DNA from: Takakia lepidozioides
Taxonomy: Eukaryota; Streptophyta; Takakiopsida; Takakiales; Takakiaceae
Assembly: GCA_030704615.1 (NCBI GenBank)
Contig: CM060731.1
Span: 85,044,756-85,108,755, forward strand
Direction of reading: 5' to 3'
Length of the DNA: 64,000 bases
Shown here: positions 44,293 through 55,275 of the stretch, piece by piece
Layout of the letters: each line of letters starts with the position of its first letter
Position numbering within the stretch: position 1 is the first letter of the stretch
Program-made: the position numbers and the translations under genes
The notes under the pieces: generated by a model
Databases searched by the model: none
Told to the model about the DNA's origin: nothing
Seen by the model: only the letters and a program-made list of their open reading frames with translations

Positions 44293-45105
44293 CACCAATG
44301 TTGGGCAGTTATTTAATCTTGTCTCTAATAACAGTTGGTTATCTATCCGGTTATATATATATATATATAACCGCAAGAGATGAAAATTTGAAATAACCGG
44401 TCCCGTTAGGAACCGACAGAGTGTAGGCATACAAATAACCGGTCCCAATAGTAACCGGCGGAGGCCAAAATTTTAAAAATTGATGTAGACAACCGGTTGG
44501 GTATTTTTTAAGTGCACGGTTATGAAAAAAATAAAAAACAAAAATGAGTGGTCTAATATATGAATATATATATTGGGTCTAATAACCTGAGGTTATGAGT
44601 GGTGGTTCTGAGGTGTGAGTCCTTGGCTAAATTTGTGAATGAGCTTGCCAGGCTTCATATTTTGAAGCACTTTGAAACATTATGATAGGACATTGTATTT
44701 TTTGAAATCCCCATTGATGAGCCCCATTCATTTAATAATTTTAGATGCATGTGTATATCTAAAATATATCTATAGATCGGCTCTATTGTACTAATGCAGG
44801 CTTGAAAATATATTTATGATTGATACAGAATTATATTTATGATTTCAGCTATAATTCTATATTACTTTTTAAATAAATAAATAAATATACATAACCGGTT
44901 GTATAACCCTCAGTTATAGCGAAAATGATAACCGGATTTATGGATACCTGGCCAAAAAAACATGTCACTCTTAACCGCAACCGGCAGGTTATTAGAAAGT
45001 CAATAAATTGAAAGAACCGGCCTACTAGGTTATTTCAATATTGAGTTCCAATGTAACTGCAACCGCCTGTTAGCAAAAAATATAAATAACCGCCCAATAC
45101 TGGTG
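44293..45105. mobile_element. 813-bp non-autonomous DNA transposon-like element
   Basis: Terminal inverted repeats of 23 bp, CACCAATGTTGGGCAGTTATTTA at the left and its complement at the right with three mismatches. Subterminal zones 44,345-44,520 and 44,885-45,095 carry about ten AACCGG/ACCGG words in both orientations (ATAACCGG typical); the middle 360 bp has none. A (TA)9 run lies at 44,351. Short TIRs starting CACCA plus clustered subterminal motifs resemble CACTA-type or hAT-type MITEs. No clear target-site duplication is seen. Confidence 0.6.
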
Positions 45106-45289
45106 TCCACGACCTAATCTTGGTACCGTGTTTGCATAAGGATTCGGGGCTGACATGTGGAACAGCCCAAATTCTTGGATATCTAAGGGCAGACTTCTCA
45201 AGGGCAGATAAAGTCCAAGCTCCATAAGCTACAGGCTTATGCTGCTCCAAAGCGAAGGAGCTGAAGCTGAGCCCAAATCTACTCTGCAT
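45106..45289 (-). pseudogene. Possible retroelement RNase H remnant
   Basis: The minus-strand reading EQHKPVAYGAWTLSALEKSA resembles the PVAYxSRxLxxxExxY segment of Ty3/gypsy RNase H, preceded by SRFGLSFSSFAL. Only about 50 residues and no DExH residues are visible, so tentative. Confidence 0.3.
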
Positions 45290-46129
45290 TGTTCCACTCT
45301 TTTAGAAACAATTAGAGCTAATCATAGTAGGATTGGAGCTGGATCCCGGTTTCCCTTTACTACTTCTGAGAGTTTTGATTGTATATGAGTGGAGCATAAG
45401 ACTTCCAGCACGTATTGTTGTCCTACAAATCCAGTAGAAAATATAGTAGCGTCGACAGGTCGCACCAATGTCAATAACCTGCTGAAGTTTGTGACTTGTA
45501 GGTTAAAGTTGTATGTAATTGAGATGAAGAGTCCTGTGAAGACTTAGGCATTTCAAAGAGTGCTATGAACCAGCTACACGAGCCATAGGAATCTGTAGCA
45601 AGCTGCATTGATTACAGGAAAGTCCAGACACCTATCTTTGCCCACCCACCGATACGGCCCAGCTAAGGTTTGGTTCAATCAGCTAACGAGGTCTGCAAAT
45701 AGGCCATGTAGCCATCAAGACTAGTAGACCAAATGGAGAAAGTTCAACAAGAGAAAATTTGACGAGTTTCCATGGGTGTTCTGACCAGAAAGTTGGCATT
45801 GAAACGCACCCTTGAACTTATAGACTCTAATCATTCCAAGGCTGGATATGCTCCACAGCCAAAACTTAATAAAAGTGAACCGAACAGCTTTGTTCTGTAT
45901 TCACGGATAACTGCTTATTTGCCCGCACATGCTCCCTCTGTTTCTTCATCCTGTTTGAAAAATAGCATTGTTCCAAGTATATTGCTCAATGCAAAGGATG
46001 TCAAGCAAGCAACCATATGTCAATTACACACAATGGTACAAGAGGAAGAGACGTCATACATGAGCGAAGTTCCCCGCTTCTCCTGAAACTCGCAGCTTGG
46101 AAGAAGAGAGAACTGCCGTGCCGTGGGGG
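45290..46129. other. Interior of the inverted-repeat unit, right part
   Basis: No supported gene. A frame at 45,772-46,086 (104 codons) has no recognisable product. Confidence 0.35.
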
Positions 46130-46464
46130 AAGACGATCGCCCAAACCTGTCTGCCAAACCTAATGTGCTAACCGAGCCAAATCGGAGCCACAACGGATGT
46201 ATATGTGAGCATGTATGGATAAAAGATTATACGTGCAGGATATACGATTACTAACGCGGGGTTCAAGATTCCTTGCGCGGGGTTTTAGATTCCTTGCGCA
46301 GGGAAGATTCATTGCGTGGGGTTTTGGATTCCTTGCACAAGGAAGATTCCTGGCGTGGATAAAGATGCCATAGCCACCGCAGGAGCGTAAGCATAAAAGA
46401 GGCAGTTTTGGAATCTGGCCAACGGGAGTGGAAAGCATGGCCTTTTTGGTATTCCATACATGTG
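46130..46464 (-). repeat. Right arm of the ~340-bp inverted repeat
   Basis: Partner of 42,554-42,898 in opposite orientation. Outer end GGCCTTTTTGGTATTCCATA. The arms have diverged by scattered substitutions and a few small indels (for example CACCCTATGCCC missing on the right). Confidence 0.85.
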
Positions 46465-46748
46465 GCCTAGGATGGGGATCCTAGGGCTTGAGGTCCCACA
46501 GTCTGAGGCTGAGGTCACGTGGCTTGAGGTCTACGGCGTGAAGTTTTTTTATGACTGCCCATCCCTCATATTTTTCAAATAAGATATACGTATTTTGAAA
46601 ATATATAGAAAATACATTATACGTCTTGAGATTGAGCCTCAAGCCAAGGACATTAGCTCGAGCCACATTGCATCTCAAAGCCTACAGATGCTTTACCTAT
46701 GTTTCTGGAACATTCCATTCAAGTCCCAAGGCCTGCGGGCCCCAACCA

Positions 46749-46785
46749 TGATGGCTGTTTTGGGATTCCATACCCGGGGTCTAGG
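46749..46785 (+). repeat. Isolated copy of the dispersed terminal motif
   Basis: ATGGCTGTTTTGGGATTCCA followed by TACC is the same word that ends the inverted repeat arms (46,437) and the dispersed repeats at 48,238 and 57,921. The following 46,790-47,000 repeats CCTGGG / GGGAAAGATTC words. Confidence 0.55.
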
Positions 46786-47241
46786 CCATGGACCAAGCAA
46801 GGTCTGGGCCTGGGACTGGATGTCCTGCACCCCCGCCCATATAGGGAACTCATTGGGAACAAATTTCGCCCGCTGCCCGTCCTTTCCTATTGTCCTGGGG
46901 TTGCAGTGGCCCAGGCTTAGAAAGCCCGGGAAAGATTCGCTAGCCCTGGGTAAATATTCCCTGGACCCAGGGAAAGATTCTTTACCCTGGGATATGAAGA
47001 CACCCGAGAAAAATTCCAGATGAATATTCTTTGACGTCTTTAACCCTGGGTCTACATAATGCAGTTTTCATCCGTCGACCATGTATTCTACATCGCGTAT
47101 TTTCTAGGTGTTTTGCGTACGAGAGTTTGTTTGTTCACCAGGCAGGGCACTTCCTCTCTCGCCAAACAACAAAGGCGTCGTTTTTATGAAGCATCTGTTT
47201 TCCTTCATGTTTGTTGAATCTCGTAAAATGTTTCTTACGAA

Positions 47242-47749
47242 ATGAGGACAGACTCTCTTGAGGACTCCAAAGATACTTGCAAAATACCCCCAAGCAGTTC
47301 GGCAGAGGTCAAGGAGATAGGTGGAGGAAAAAACTCAAACATTAAAGCTGTTGCTGGAAATGTTTCTGTGGAAAAGGGGAAAGCAACGGCAACAGGAGAT
47401 AGTCGCAAGATCCCTCCAACTTTGGGGAATGCAGAATGGAGGGCAGAGGTCAAGGAGGTAGGTGCAAAGAAAAGCTCCAGCATTTCAGGGGCAGCTGCAA
47501 TAGGTGCTGGTGGAAATGTCGCCGCAGGAAGGGAAAATGGCGGCAAGTGGAGGGGGTTCTTTGGCAAGTCTGTGGGGACGAGCATCCAACAAACCCAAGC
47601 CCTCTCCTCCAAAGGCTTCGGAATCAAAAGCTGCTGACTTTGATAATCCTATATGTGAGAAGAAGAAGCCTCGAGCGGTTGAGGCTTTCTACGGCGGAGA
47701 TTCTTCACCATATGACAGAGATATGACAGAAATTTGTACTGGGAGGTAG
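47242..47749 (+). CDS. Hypothetical protein with internal repeat, one frame shift
   Basis: Starts at ATG in AAATGAGGACAGACTC. The first frame gives MRTDSLEDSKDTCKIPPSSS, then two related segments (AEVKEIGGGKNSNI..GNVSVEKGK and AEVKEVGAKKSSSI..GNVAAGREN), ending at 47,637. From about 47,530 another frame reads more naturally: SLASLWGRASNKPKPSPPKA, SKAADFDNPICEKKKPRAVE, AFYGGDSSPYDRD, to a stop at 47,749. A one-base indel between them would give one protein of ~168 aa, basic and Ser/Gly/Lys-rich. No family recognised. The minus strand is also open here, which lowers confidence. Confidence 0.4.
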
Positions 47750-48009
47750 ATGAGAAGTTAGAAGACTACCGGACGGCTCGAATCTTAGCACAGTTAGTTC
47801 TAATTTGAAGTTCACTGCAATACTCCTCCGTCGGGTTTGATTACTGGCTGGCTTCTATTCAATTAGAAGCAGGTTACGGTACTTCAAGAGTTCTTCGAAT
47901 CCTGTCGATTTGTTCAGTCGGCAACAGCTCGACCTGGGCGTATCCCTCCATTGCATCCTCACGTTCCCCTCCCTCGAGCGAACCCTGCCCGCGCGATGAA
48001 CCGGGCATT

Positions 48010-48260
48010 CTACAAAAAAACTTGGAACGTATGGAATTCCCGTATAAACTTACTCGATATTCATATAAATACTTAGTATAAAGTATGGTCACTCAAGACC
48101 GCGGTCCTCCAACGGGTAACCAGTGGTAGCCGGCATCTTTCCAGTGGCAACCGGCGTCTTTCCAGCGGTCATGGACATCTATCCAGCGGTCATGGGCATC
48201 TTTCCAGAGGTCATGGGTGCATAACTGAAAGAGAAAGCATGGCCCTTTTGGCATTCCATA
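48010..48260 (+). repeat. ~245-bp dispersed repeat, copy 1
   Basis: ACTTGGAACGTATGGAATTC, then GGTCACTCAAGACCGCGGTC, then about four ~23-bp units of the type CATCTTTCCAGCGGTCATGG, then GAAAGCATGGCCCTTTTGGC and ATTCCATA. Copy 2 is at 57,710-57,950 in the same orientation. Its terminal word is shared with the long inverted repeat at 42.5/46.4 kb. Confidence 0.8.
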
Positions 48261-49482
48261 ACTGGGCACGTGGCAGGACGGATATGCAGTGCTGGCGGCC
48301 AGCGGCGGCGATGGCCAGCGGCGGGTGTGTGGGATTGCCCTGCATGGCCGCCCGCCACGATGATGAAAGCCACCTGGGGGCAGCGCAGGGTGGCGGGGGA
48401 CTTGGGTGTTTCACGCGCAATTTGCTGGAGCTCTCCACTCTCTTGCGTTTTCCTGCAGCTCGACGACGAGCTTCGCTTGCCCTCCTTTTCCCTGCATGGT
48501 GACCTCGTGTGCTGCTTCTGGCGATTTGGGGGACCGTCTCTCTTACCCGGTTTTCCTTTGCTTGCGCAGCTGTTCACCACCTATGGCAATATGTCTGCGC
48601 CGTTTAGGGTGTTTAGTCCTCATTGCTTTGGGGCCAAGGATATAAGTGTCTTGTGCTTGTGTCGTGAATGCTTCGAGGTTTAATTTTTCCTGCGAGTGAT
48701 AAAGTTGGGGATTTGGGGGGGATTAGTGGGGGGCGCAATTGATGGCTCGAAAGCACAAAGGCGTTGATGTTCTTCAGCCACCACCTTTCTCCGCAGGAGC
48801 ATAAGAACGCAGTTGGGATAATCTCAACTTGGGCTTTGGAGGAGCAGCACTACACATCCGCACAACCGGCAGAGATCCTTGGTTGCTTGAGTGTAGATTA
48901 CTTGTTGAGTTTACCTCTGCCAACTCCTCGTGCGCACCGCTTGCCAACGAATCGTACCTTGTTGGTAAGTCATCATTGATACCAATCCGATGTGGGAGGG
49001 CGAAGCTCCGCTCTCCCGCTCAACTCTCTGCTAACTTTTCCGCTAAACTGTTATTTCTAGGGTTCTGCTATTTTATTTCCCCATTCTCGTGTTGATTTTC
49101 ACCCTATTTAGCAATGCCCCTTGTTTAATGCCCACTAGCGTGTGTAGCTCTGGCCGCCGCCATGGCCCAACTCAAAGCTTCTTTTGATGCTGCGCTCTAG
49201 ATGTTGTCCTCTAGATGCTATCCTCAACCCCTTCCCATTCCCTTATGTTGACCCTCATCTCTCCTAGGCGCTTCTTGCAAACCATTTCTTTTAAATTTTT
49301 AGGACGATTTTGAATGTTGTACTAGTTCTTTTTGGTAATTATCTTAAGCCTTTGTTGTTTGCTTGCTCATGTGCGACTTCACTTGCGGACAACATCTCAG
49401 GCTCGACGACCTTGGCCGCGCAGGCGATTTTGGTGTTTTTTCAGTTCAACCGAACGAAAATCATGCAAGGAAGTCTCAAAAC
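48261..49482. other. GC-variable stretch without a supported gene
   Basis: Overlapping open frames around 48,240-48,680 and a tiny frame starting MARKHKGVDVLQPPPF at 48,741. No splice-supported model found. A T-rich acceptor-like TTTTTTCAG ends at 49,443, just before the next feature. Confidence 0.3.
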
Positions 49483-49881
49483 ATGTTGCTGCTCCTGCTA
49501 TTACTGGGGTTCACCAGTCAGATGCATGCAGGATCGTCCCCCATTCCAGTGGAGGCTAAGGCCGTTTCCTTGGAGTTCTCACAGAGTATCAGCCCGACAT
49601 GGCTACGCACGGCTGATCCCCTCGTCCTGCTGTTATGCGCTCAATGGTACCCACAATGCAAAGTTTCGGTGCAACTGAAGGATTCGTGCCAACAATCTCT
49701 CACCAACAGGATTATTCAAGGCCAAGCCATCAGCTCTGCAACTCCTGATGACAACCTACACCTCAACCCTATCAAAGTGATGTCGCAGATGGAGCCATTT
49801 GCAAATTACGAGTATACCGCAGGAACTCCCACACCTGGAATATGCAACGTGCACTTGTTCCAAGGGTTCTTCAAAGTCTGA
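49483..49881 (+). CDS. Small secreted protein candidate
   Basis: From the ATG at 49,483 the protein is 132 aa. It starts MLLLLLLLGFTSQMHAGS, a textbook signal peptide with cleavage likely after HAG or QMHA. The mature part has four cysteines (LLLCAQWYPQC, KDSCQQ, PGICNV) and no further hydrophobic helix. The frame is open upstream to 49,363, but that part is less protein-like, and the intron acceptor at 49,443 suggests a spliced 5' leader. No family recognised. It ends at the TGA at 49,879-49,881. Confidence 0.42.
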   Translation: MLLLLLLLGFTSQMHAGSSPIPVEAKAVSLEFSQSISPTWLRTADPLVLLLCAQWYPQCKVSVQLKDSCQQSLTNRIIQGQAISSATPDDNLHLNPIKVMSQMEPFANYEYTAGTPTPGICNVHLFQGFFKV

Positions 49882-51828
49882 GATCTACCGATGGCCCAAG
49901 TTTTGCGATTTTTGTGTCATGGTCCCTCTTGATTTCGGGGCATCTTGTGTTGCAAACCCTCTGTGGTGAAAATTCTTGGGCCCTGTTTTTATTTTTGTCT
50001 TTTTGTTTCAGAGAGTGAGAGTATGACGCCTCCATTTTTGTTTCACTTAAGCCTTAAGGCCTTGGCTTGTTTTGTGGCTAAATCCCTAGATGAAGTGCGT
50101 AACGGATTTTCGTGGGTGAAGTACATGGGTTCTCAGCTTGGAGTGTTGAATCCCGTGGATGAATGGGTGCACCCGTTCTGTGCAATGTTCATCCGGGCTA
50201 GTTTGTCTGTATGTTTCTGCAGCAGCGATCTTTGATGAGCACGATAGGACTCGGATACTACATAGCCGGTGGCTGCATAGAACAATGGGTACTTTTTTCT
50301 TCTCGTGTCGTCGTTTTGGTTTTGGAGAGAGAGATGAGTGGGAGTTAGGATGATGGAATGAAAGGATGAGATGATGTGAGGGCTGGAGCATTGAGAGGGA
50401 AGATGACTTGATTCTGGAGTACAGTACTCTGGTTGTAGGAATTGTGGAACCCTGCTGTTGTAACCCAAACTGTCATATGGCAGTGTGCATGGACACTATG
50501 GTTTGAGCTGGTAATTGATATGCACCTAGGCATTTTAGTGTTCAGAGTCAGCTTTCTCATCCTAGATATGTATTAGGAAGGCATATCATATCCAACCATC
50601 ACAGGCAAGAATCAATGACCTGAAAAGCACAGACGCCCCTTACAGCAAAGCTGCAATTCGAGACTATTTTTCATCCCCCCGAAGATAGAATCCTCCAGGC
50701 CAACTATTTGTTTGCACTACTCCATCTCTTGTTCTAGCAGATTCGGGAAGGTTCAGAATGATGGGCTAGAACATCTGCGGTGAGAGGGAAAGCTCCCTCA
50801 ACGGCTTTCCCCCAAGCTCCCGTGCCCTGAACCTTCCCTGCGTGCTTAACCCTTCGTTCTCGTCCTATGCCTTGTCCTTAAGCATCATCGCAAGTACATC
50901 ACGATTCAATAGAATCCATCATCCATCCTTCCAGCTTCACAAACCTGTTAAGGTTCTTAACGAACATCCTCCCTTCATCCCTTTCGTTTGTTCGGCAACC
51001 TCTCCTTCAGATGGATACTCATCAGCTTCCTTAATGCACAGCCGCCTTCCCTATGATCCTTTCCCTAATCACCTTCAATATTTCCATCCCTCAGCCAATA
51101 GCCTCTCAACTCCTTTCATCGGAAGTGTAATCCCCGACAGGCTCTGGTTTCATCAGCCATGCAGCCGCCACTAATCCTAAATTCCCACCACCCTTAAGCC
51201 TCCCTCCCCCGCCACTCTGGTCCCCCCTCTCCTGTGCTTCCTGAGATCGCTCGCTCTCTCTTTCAGCTCACGCTTGGTTCATCCGCTAGCTGCACATCCA
51301 GCTATCCTCCCACTCTAATCTGGCAGGCCAATTGCACGTCTCCAATACTGCTTCTATTTCTAAAACCATCATCTCCCACCTTTCTATCACGCTCGCTGTC
51401 CAGTAATTTTCCTTCGTCCTTCCTTCATAGGTCCATTCTCAACAGGGCTTTCGGCTTCGCTCCATCTCGGTCAGGTCCCAGCAGATTAGGCGAGCCCAAG
51501 CGGCTCCAGCCTTCCATAAGCACGGGGTTCTTCATGACCCACCAAGCCTGGTCCAAAGGTTTGATCCACCATGACCACTCCACTTCTGCATTCAGGCGTG
51601 TTCCCTCCCTAGCAGATTCCCTAGTGTCCCCTGACCTGGTTGCGGTCAATGTCAGCTCTCCAATTCCCCAGGACTCTTTGCCTCTATGACCGCTCCGAAT
51701 TTGCTCAGAAACAACATTCCCAAAATGAGATCCACTCCATCGATCTCACAAATAGTGAAGTTTTCACGCCCCTCCTAACTCCCCAGCTGAAAAAGGGACA
51801 TCGAATGTCACCCTCGTCGCTAGTTGTG
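49882..51828. other. No supported gene
   Basis: Several open frames of 95-150 codons occur (49,945-50,235, 50,842-51,174, 51,234-51,689), but codon content looks pyrimidine-driven (Ser/Pro/Leu-rich), with no domain and no splice support. 50,080-50,235 (FVAKSLDEVRNGFSWVKYMG) reads somewhat more protein-like but is isolated. Confidence 0.35.
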
Positions 51829-52752
51829 TGGTTCTCCTTTGGCAGAACGCACTTCAATAGAGGCCCCCACGTCACTCGTCGGGAGTCCCATCTTCCGTGT
51901 CGTTGCCGATGTCATGAAGGAGTGCGATGCTCCTGTGTCCACCAACAACGACACGTTAGTTTTGGAAATTACCCGCTCATGAACATCAGTTGACTTCCTT
52001 TATGTAAAGCTCTTGTCTCCTAATATAACTCACAAGAGTAGTTGCTTACCTTGCCAATCTTGGCGACCACCGCTTCCATCAAGCGGCTGATGGAGTCTTT
52101 GGACAGCTCTTGCCCGGGTCATATTCAACTGTCGGGGCTTCAGGCTTCTTGGCCATGTGCCCGGGCTCCCCGCACTTAAGCACATCCCATCAAATGTCGC
52201 CTTCTGTCCGCCATAAGCCACCGCACCTAATAGAACTTTCGGAGCACCGGGTGTCGCCTTGACGTGTGAAGGCCCTCCCTTTGATTTCCATATGCCATTT
52301 GTCGCCGCGTGGCCTATCCTACTTCTTTTCCGGTTGGAAGGAATTACCCTCCCATCGGATCTTCTTGTGGTACAGCTCCGTACGGCCTTGTCTTTCGCCT
52401 CTAGGGACATCCAAGAAGCATTCAGCCCTTTCAATTGCCTCGTTCAAAGTCTTTGGTGGCCTCTCCTCCAACTTCCGCCTGGCCCATGGGGCCAGTCCCG
52501 CCACAAAGTTGAAGACCATTTCTGGTTCCGCCATATCCGCAACTTCGAGCAATAGTACATTGAAAGCCTGAACATATCCGCGACTTTGAGCAATAGTACA
52601 TTGAAAGCCTGAACACATCCGCGGATGTCGTCCATTTGCTTCAAGTTCCTCATCTTGTCCCGGACGAGCCAGGACGTGTTGAGGGGCACAAACTGCTTTT
52701 TCATTAGGTCCTTGAATCCACTCTAGCTCAAGGTCTCTCGGTTTGGCCCTTG
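51829..52752 (-). pseudogene. Reversed gag-protease fragment (element E)
   Basis: Minus-strand match to the chromodomain element family: protease (VDTGASHSFM and GLPTSDVGASIEVRSAKGE in the DNA-level match at 51,831-51,960), CCHC region with the first two cysteines lost or altered (LSAGSPGTWPRS), RGERQGRTELYHKK, EERPPKTLNEAIERAECFLD and DKMRNLKQMDD. A local ~46-bp tandem duplication at 52,540-52,615 doubles the VQAFNVLLLEVADM segment. Confidence 0.9.
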
Positions 52753-52756
52753 GTCA

Positions 52757-52912
52757 CCACCACCCCTCGTGGAGCCCCCCCCCCACCGCAACCCGGTTTG
52801 CGGGGCTCCACCTAGTGAGCGCCTCCGCCTCCTTGAGTGCCTTCGGCACTCAAGGGTGCTTCAGCCCCCTTCCCTATTTGCTGCTACCGCCCCCACCACA
52901 GGGGCAGCTGGA
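52757..52912 (-). repeat. Reversed LTR fragment attached to element E
   Basis: Reverse complement of about 20,752-20,905 in the LTR, including the CCTTGAGTGCC hairpin region. It joins the gag fragment directly; the rest of the LTR, the PBS and the gag start are missing. Element E is thus an internally deleted remnant. Confidence 0.88.
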
Positions 52913-54039
52913 TCTAAAGTGGCTTGCATGGCAATTCATGCCACTTCTTTTCAAAAATGCAAATCGAAAATATGCAAACACTGCAAGAATCGTCGATTTA
53001 ACGACTGGCAAAACGACTGCAAAGTGAGTCGTTGCAGACAAAAAAAGACTGGGCAACTCGGAGTGCCAACAAACTAGTCTCTTTGGACAGCCCAGTCGTT
53101 TCACTCATGATGTGGTCGGAGTGGTTTCGGTCAGTCGTTCCGCCGGCTGCGGCTTAATTTGGGGGGCACGTGGCAACGCCGTGCGCGCGTTGACTGAATT
53201 TTGGACCTTGACCAAATGGACTTTTGACCCAGGGGGTGCTCTAAGTACTCAGCCCGCTCAGAACAATTAGTCATGACCTACAACTAGTGTATCATGGGGG
53301 TGCTACCTATTTGTATTCCTTCTCGCATTCATATTAGCAATTTACCTTACTGTCTATGATTAAGTATCAGATTGCTTTTGCAATCTACCATGTTCCAACT
53401 ACTCAAGCATTCATTCCACAGCTTCACTCATATCTCTCTACACTGTGTGAATATGAAATAGGAATCATATTAATATCTATCATGTATCAGGCCGAAGTCA
53501 TGGTGTCTCTAATCTGCTCTACAGTGCATCTCTACAGCTAAGCATCATCTCGTCGTATCTCCTCCTCTGTGTAATCTCCATCCCTGTGCTCTAAGATCGT
53601 GCTTTCCGCCTGAGCCCTTGTCGGGTTGTGACTGTGCCGAGCTGTGACTGGTTGTGTTGGACTGTGGTTGGCTGTGATAGGCTATGTAAGCTTGTGACTG
53701 ACTGTGTGAGCCTACCTACCATCCCTAAGGCCTGTGTTTGTCACCCCTGGCCTCTGTTGGTCTAAGTCTACCATCCGTAAGTCTGCGCAAAATCAAGGGT
53801 AACCCACAGAACCCGTAAAACTGTCGAAGTCCCAGACAACCCCCTAGCATTATCCCCTCCCCCTCTCAAAAAGCCGTGTCCTCATGGTTTACTGCTTAGG
53901 ATCAGCAAACCTCTGTGAACGAACACCCTTCTGCCGGTGAGAGTCCCTCGGAGGGCTCTCTGTGTGAGCCCGAGCCATGTCGCTGGCTGGTGGGGATGAC
54001 TGTCGACTAGATGGATCTGATTGTCCTGCCTTAGGCTGA
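52913..54039. repeat. Intergenic stretch with degenerate simple repeats
   Basis: 52,985-53,100 repeats CGACTG / CAGTCG words (AACGACTGGCAAAACGACTG). 53,620-53,715 repeats a ~10-bp CTGTGACTGG-like word about eight times imperfectly. No gene. Confidence 0.5.
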
Positions 54040-54495
54040 TATGGAGGTAACTTTCAGGCATAGGAGATCCCCGTCGTTTCTTCTCCGCCATTTATATCGC
54101 ATAATCCCCAGCCATGTCAAAATTCCCGTCCACAGAACCAGTAGTATCCGAAACATCTTCCCCCCGTTGGCCGTATTGTTTCCTGTCCTTTGGTGGCTTC
54201 GCACGAATCCTAACTGGCATACAGTGTATGCCCACCATGTCTGGAAGCTTATACTCTAAGACTTGTGTCAACCTCTTGCGGGCAAGATTAGTGTATGCCC
54301 GTAGCTCATCATCTGTATAGCTGAATAGTGTACCAATGACTTTGGAGAAGTGTGCCTAGCTTCATGCCCCTTGGGAAAAATGTGGTCAAGAGTGACCTCC
54401 CCAAGCGAGCTACATGGGATGTCGCCTGGGACGAAGATGAAGGGGACTTCAACTGGAGGCACAAGAGGGCTCGTGTGACCAAGTTCAGAACCCAA
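54040..54495 (-). pseudogene. Unrecognised coding remnant
   Basis: The minus strand reads VPFIFVPGDIPCSSLGEVTL, then after a shift KVIGTLFSYTDDELRAYTNL, ARKRLTQVLEYKLPDMVGIH and CMPVRIRAKPPKDRKQYGQ, then a TAA and AEKKRRGSPMPESYLHISL. It looks like real, formerly coding sequence (balanced composition, amphipathic segments) with a frame shift near 54,345. No family recognised. Confidence 0.4.
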
Positions 54496-54603
54496 TTGCG
54501 CTTTTAAATGCCTTCCCTTTAGTGGTCTCGCCTTCTTTTATGATTCCATACGCTCTTATGGCTTGTAGACCTTGTTATTGGATCATCTCTTGGAGCTCTA
54601 CCC

Positions 54604-54950
54604 CTGTGTGGCCCATTTTGAAGGAAAAAAACAACCGGAAAAGGGGGCACAAACAGTGTGCGTTGCCGCACACTGTTTGGTGCTTCCAACTACGGGTGTT
54701 TTGAACTTGGCACACTGGCCCTGTGTGGCACATTTAGAAATCAAACATGGCCCATTTTGAAATAAAAAAACAGGCACAGACCGGGCCACAAACAGTGTGC
54801 TTTGAAGCACACTGTTTGGGGCTTCCAATTAGGGGTATTCTGAGCATGGCATACTGGCCCTGTGTGGCCCATTTTGAAGTAAAAAAACAACCGGAAAGGG
54901 GGGCACAAACAGTGTGCGTTGCCGCACACTGTTTGGTGCTTCCAACTACG
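54604..54950. repeat. Three hairpin repeats related to the 5' satellite
   Basis: Three units with cores AAACAGTGTGCGTTGCCGCA (mirrored to CACTGTTT) at 54,652, a TTTGAAGC-loop version at 54,792 and the first type again at 54,905. Spacing is about 140 and 115 bp; the longer spacer carries an extra ~28 bp. Read on the minus strand, each hairpin is followed about 18 bases later by a T7 run and then AGGGCCAG, the same order as palindrome, T7, AGGGC in the 1-8.1 kb monomer. Flanks otherwise differ (GGCCCTGTGTGGCCCATTTT). Confidence 0.85.
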
Positions 54951-55275
54951 GGTGTGGGGCCTCTGGTTTCTTTCATTTTGGCTCTGCAGCTTAGTTATGT
55001 TTCCTAGTTGCTGCTTACCAGCAATTTCCTTGCGGCTTCTTCCTTGTTTCATCTCTTTCTGCCTTGGCAGTCTTACCTCTCTATCTGCTTTTGTTTGTTC
55101 TTTTAATAGAGCTAGTATGCTATGGCTTTAGGGAAGTTTCCCCCTAGTTAGCTTTACGGCCTCCCTGGTGGTTATTTTTTCCACCTTATGTGAACCTTTA
55201 TTAATTATTAACTTGATTAAAAGGGCCTCTGTCCCCTTTCCTTAAAACAAAAAACAAAAAAAACGCTCATCGTGA

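Noticed and set aside
50842-51689. Two plus-strand frames of 110 and 151 codons
   Set aside because: Ser/Pro/Leu-rich translations of a pyrimidine-rich stretch, no family, no junction evidence.
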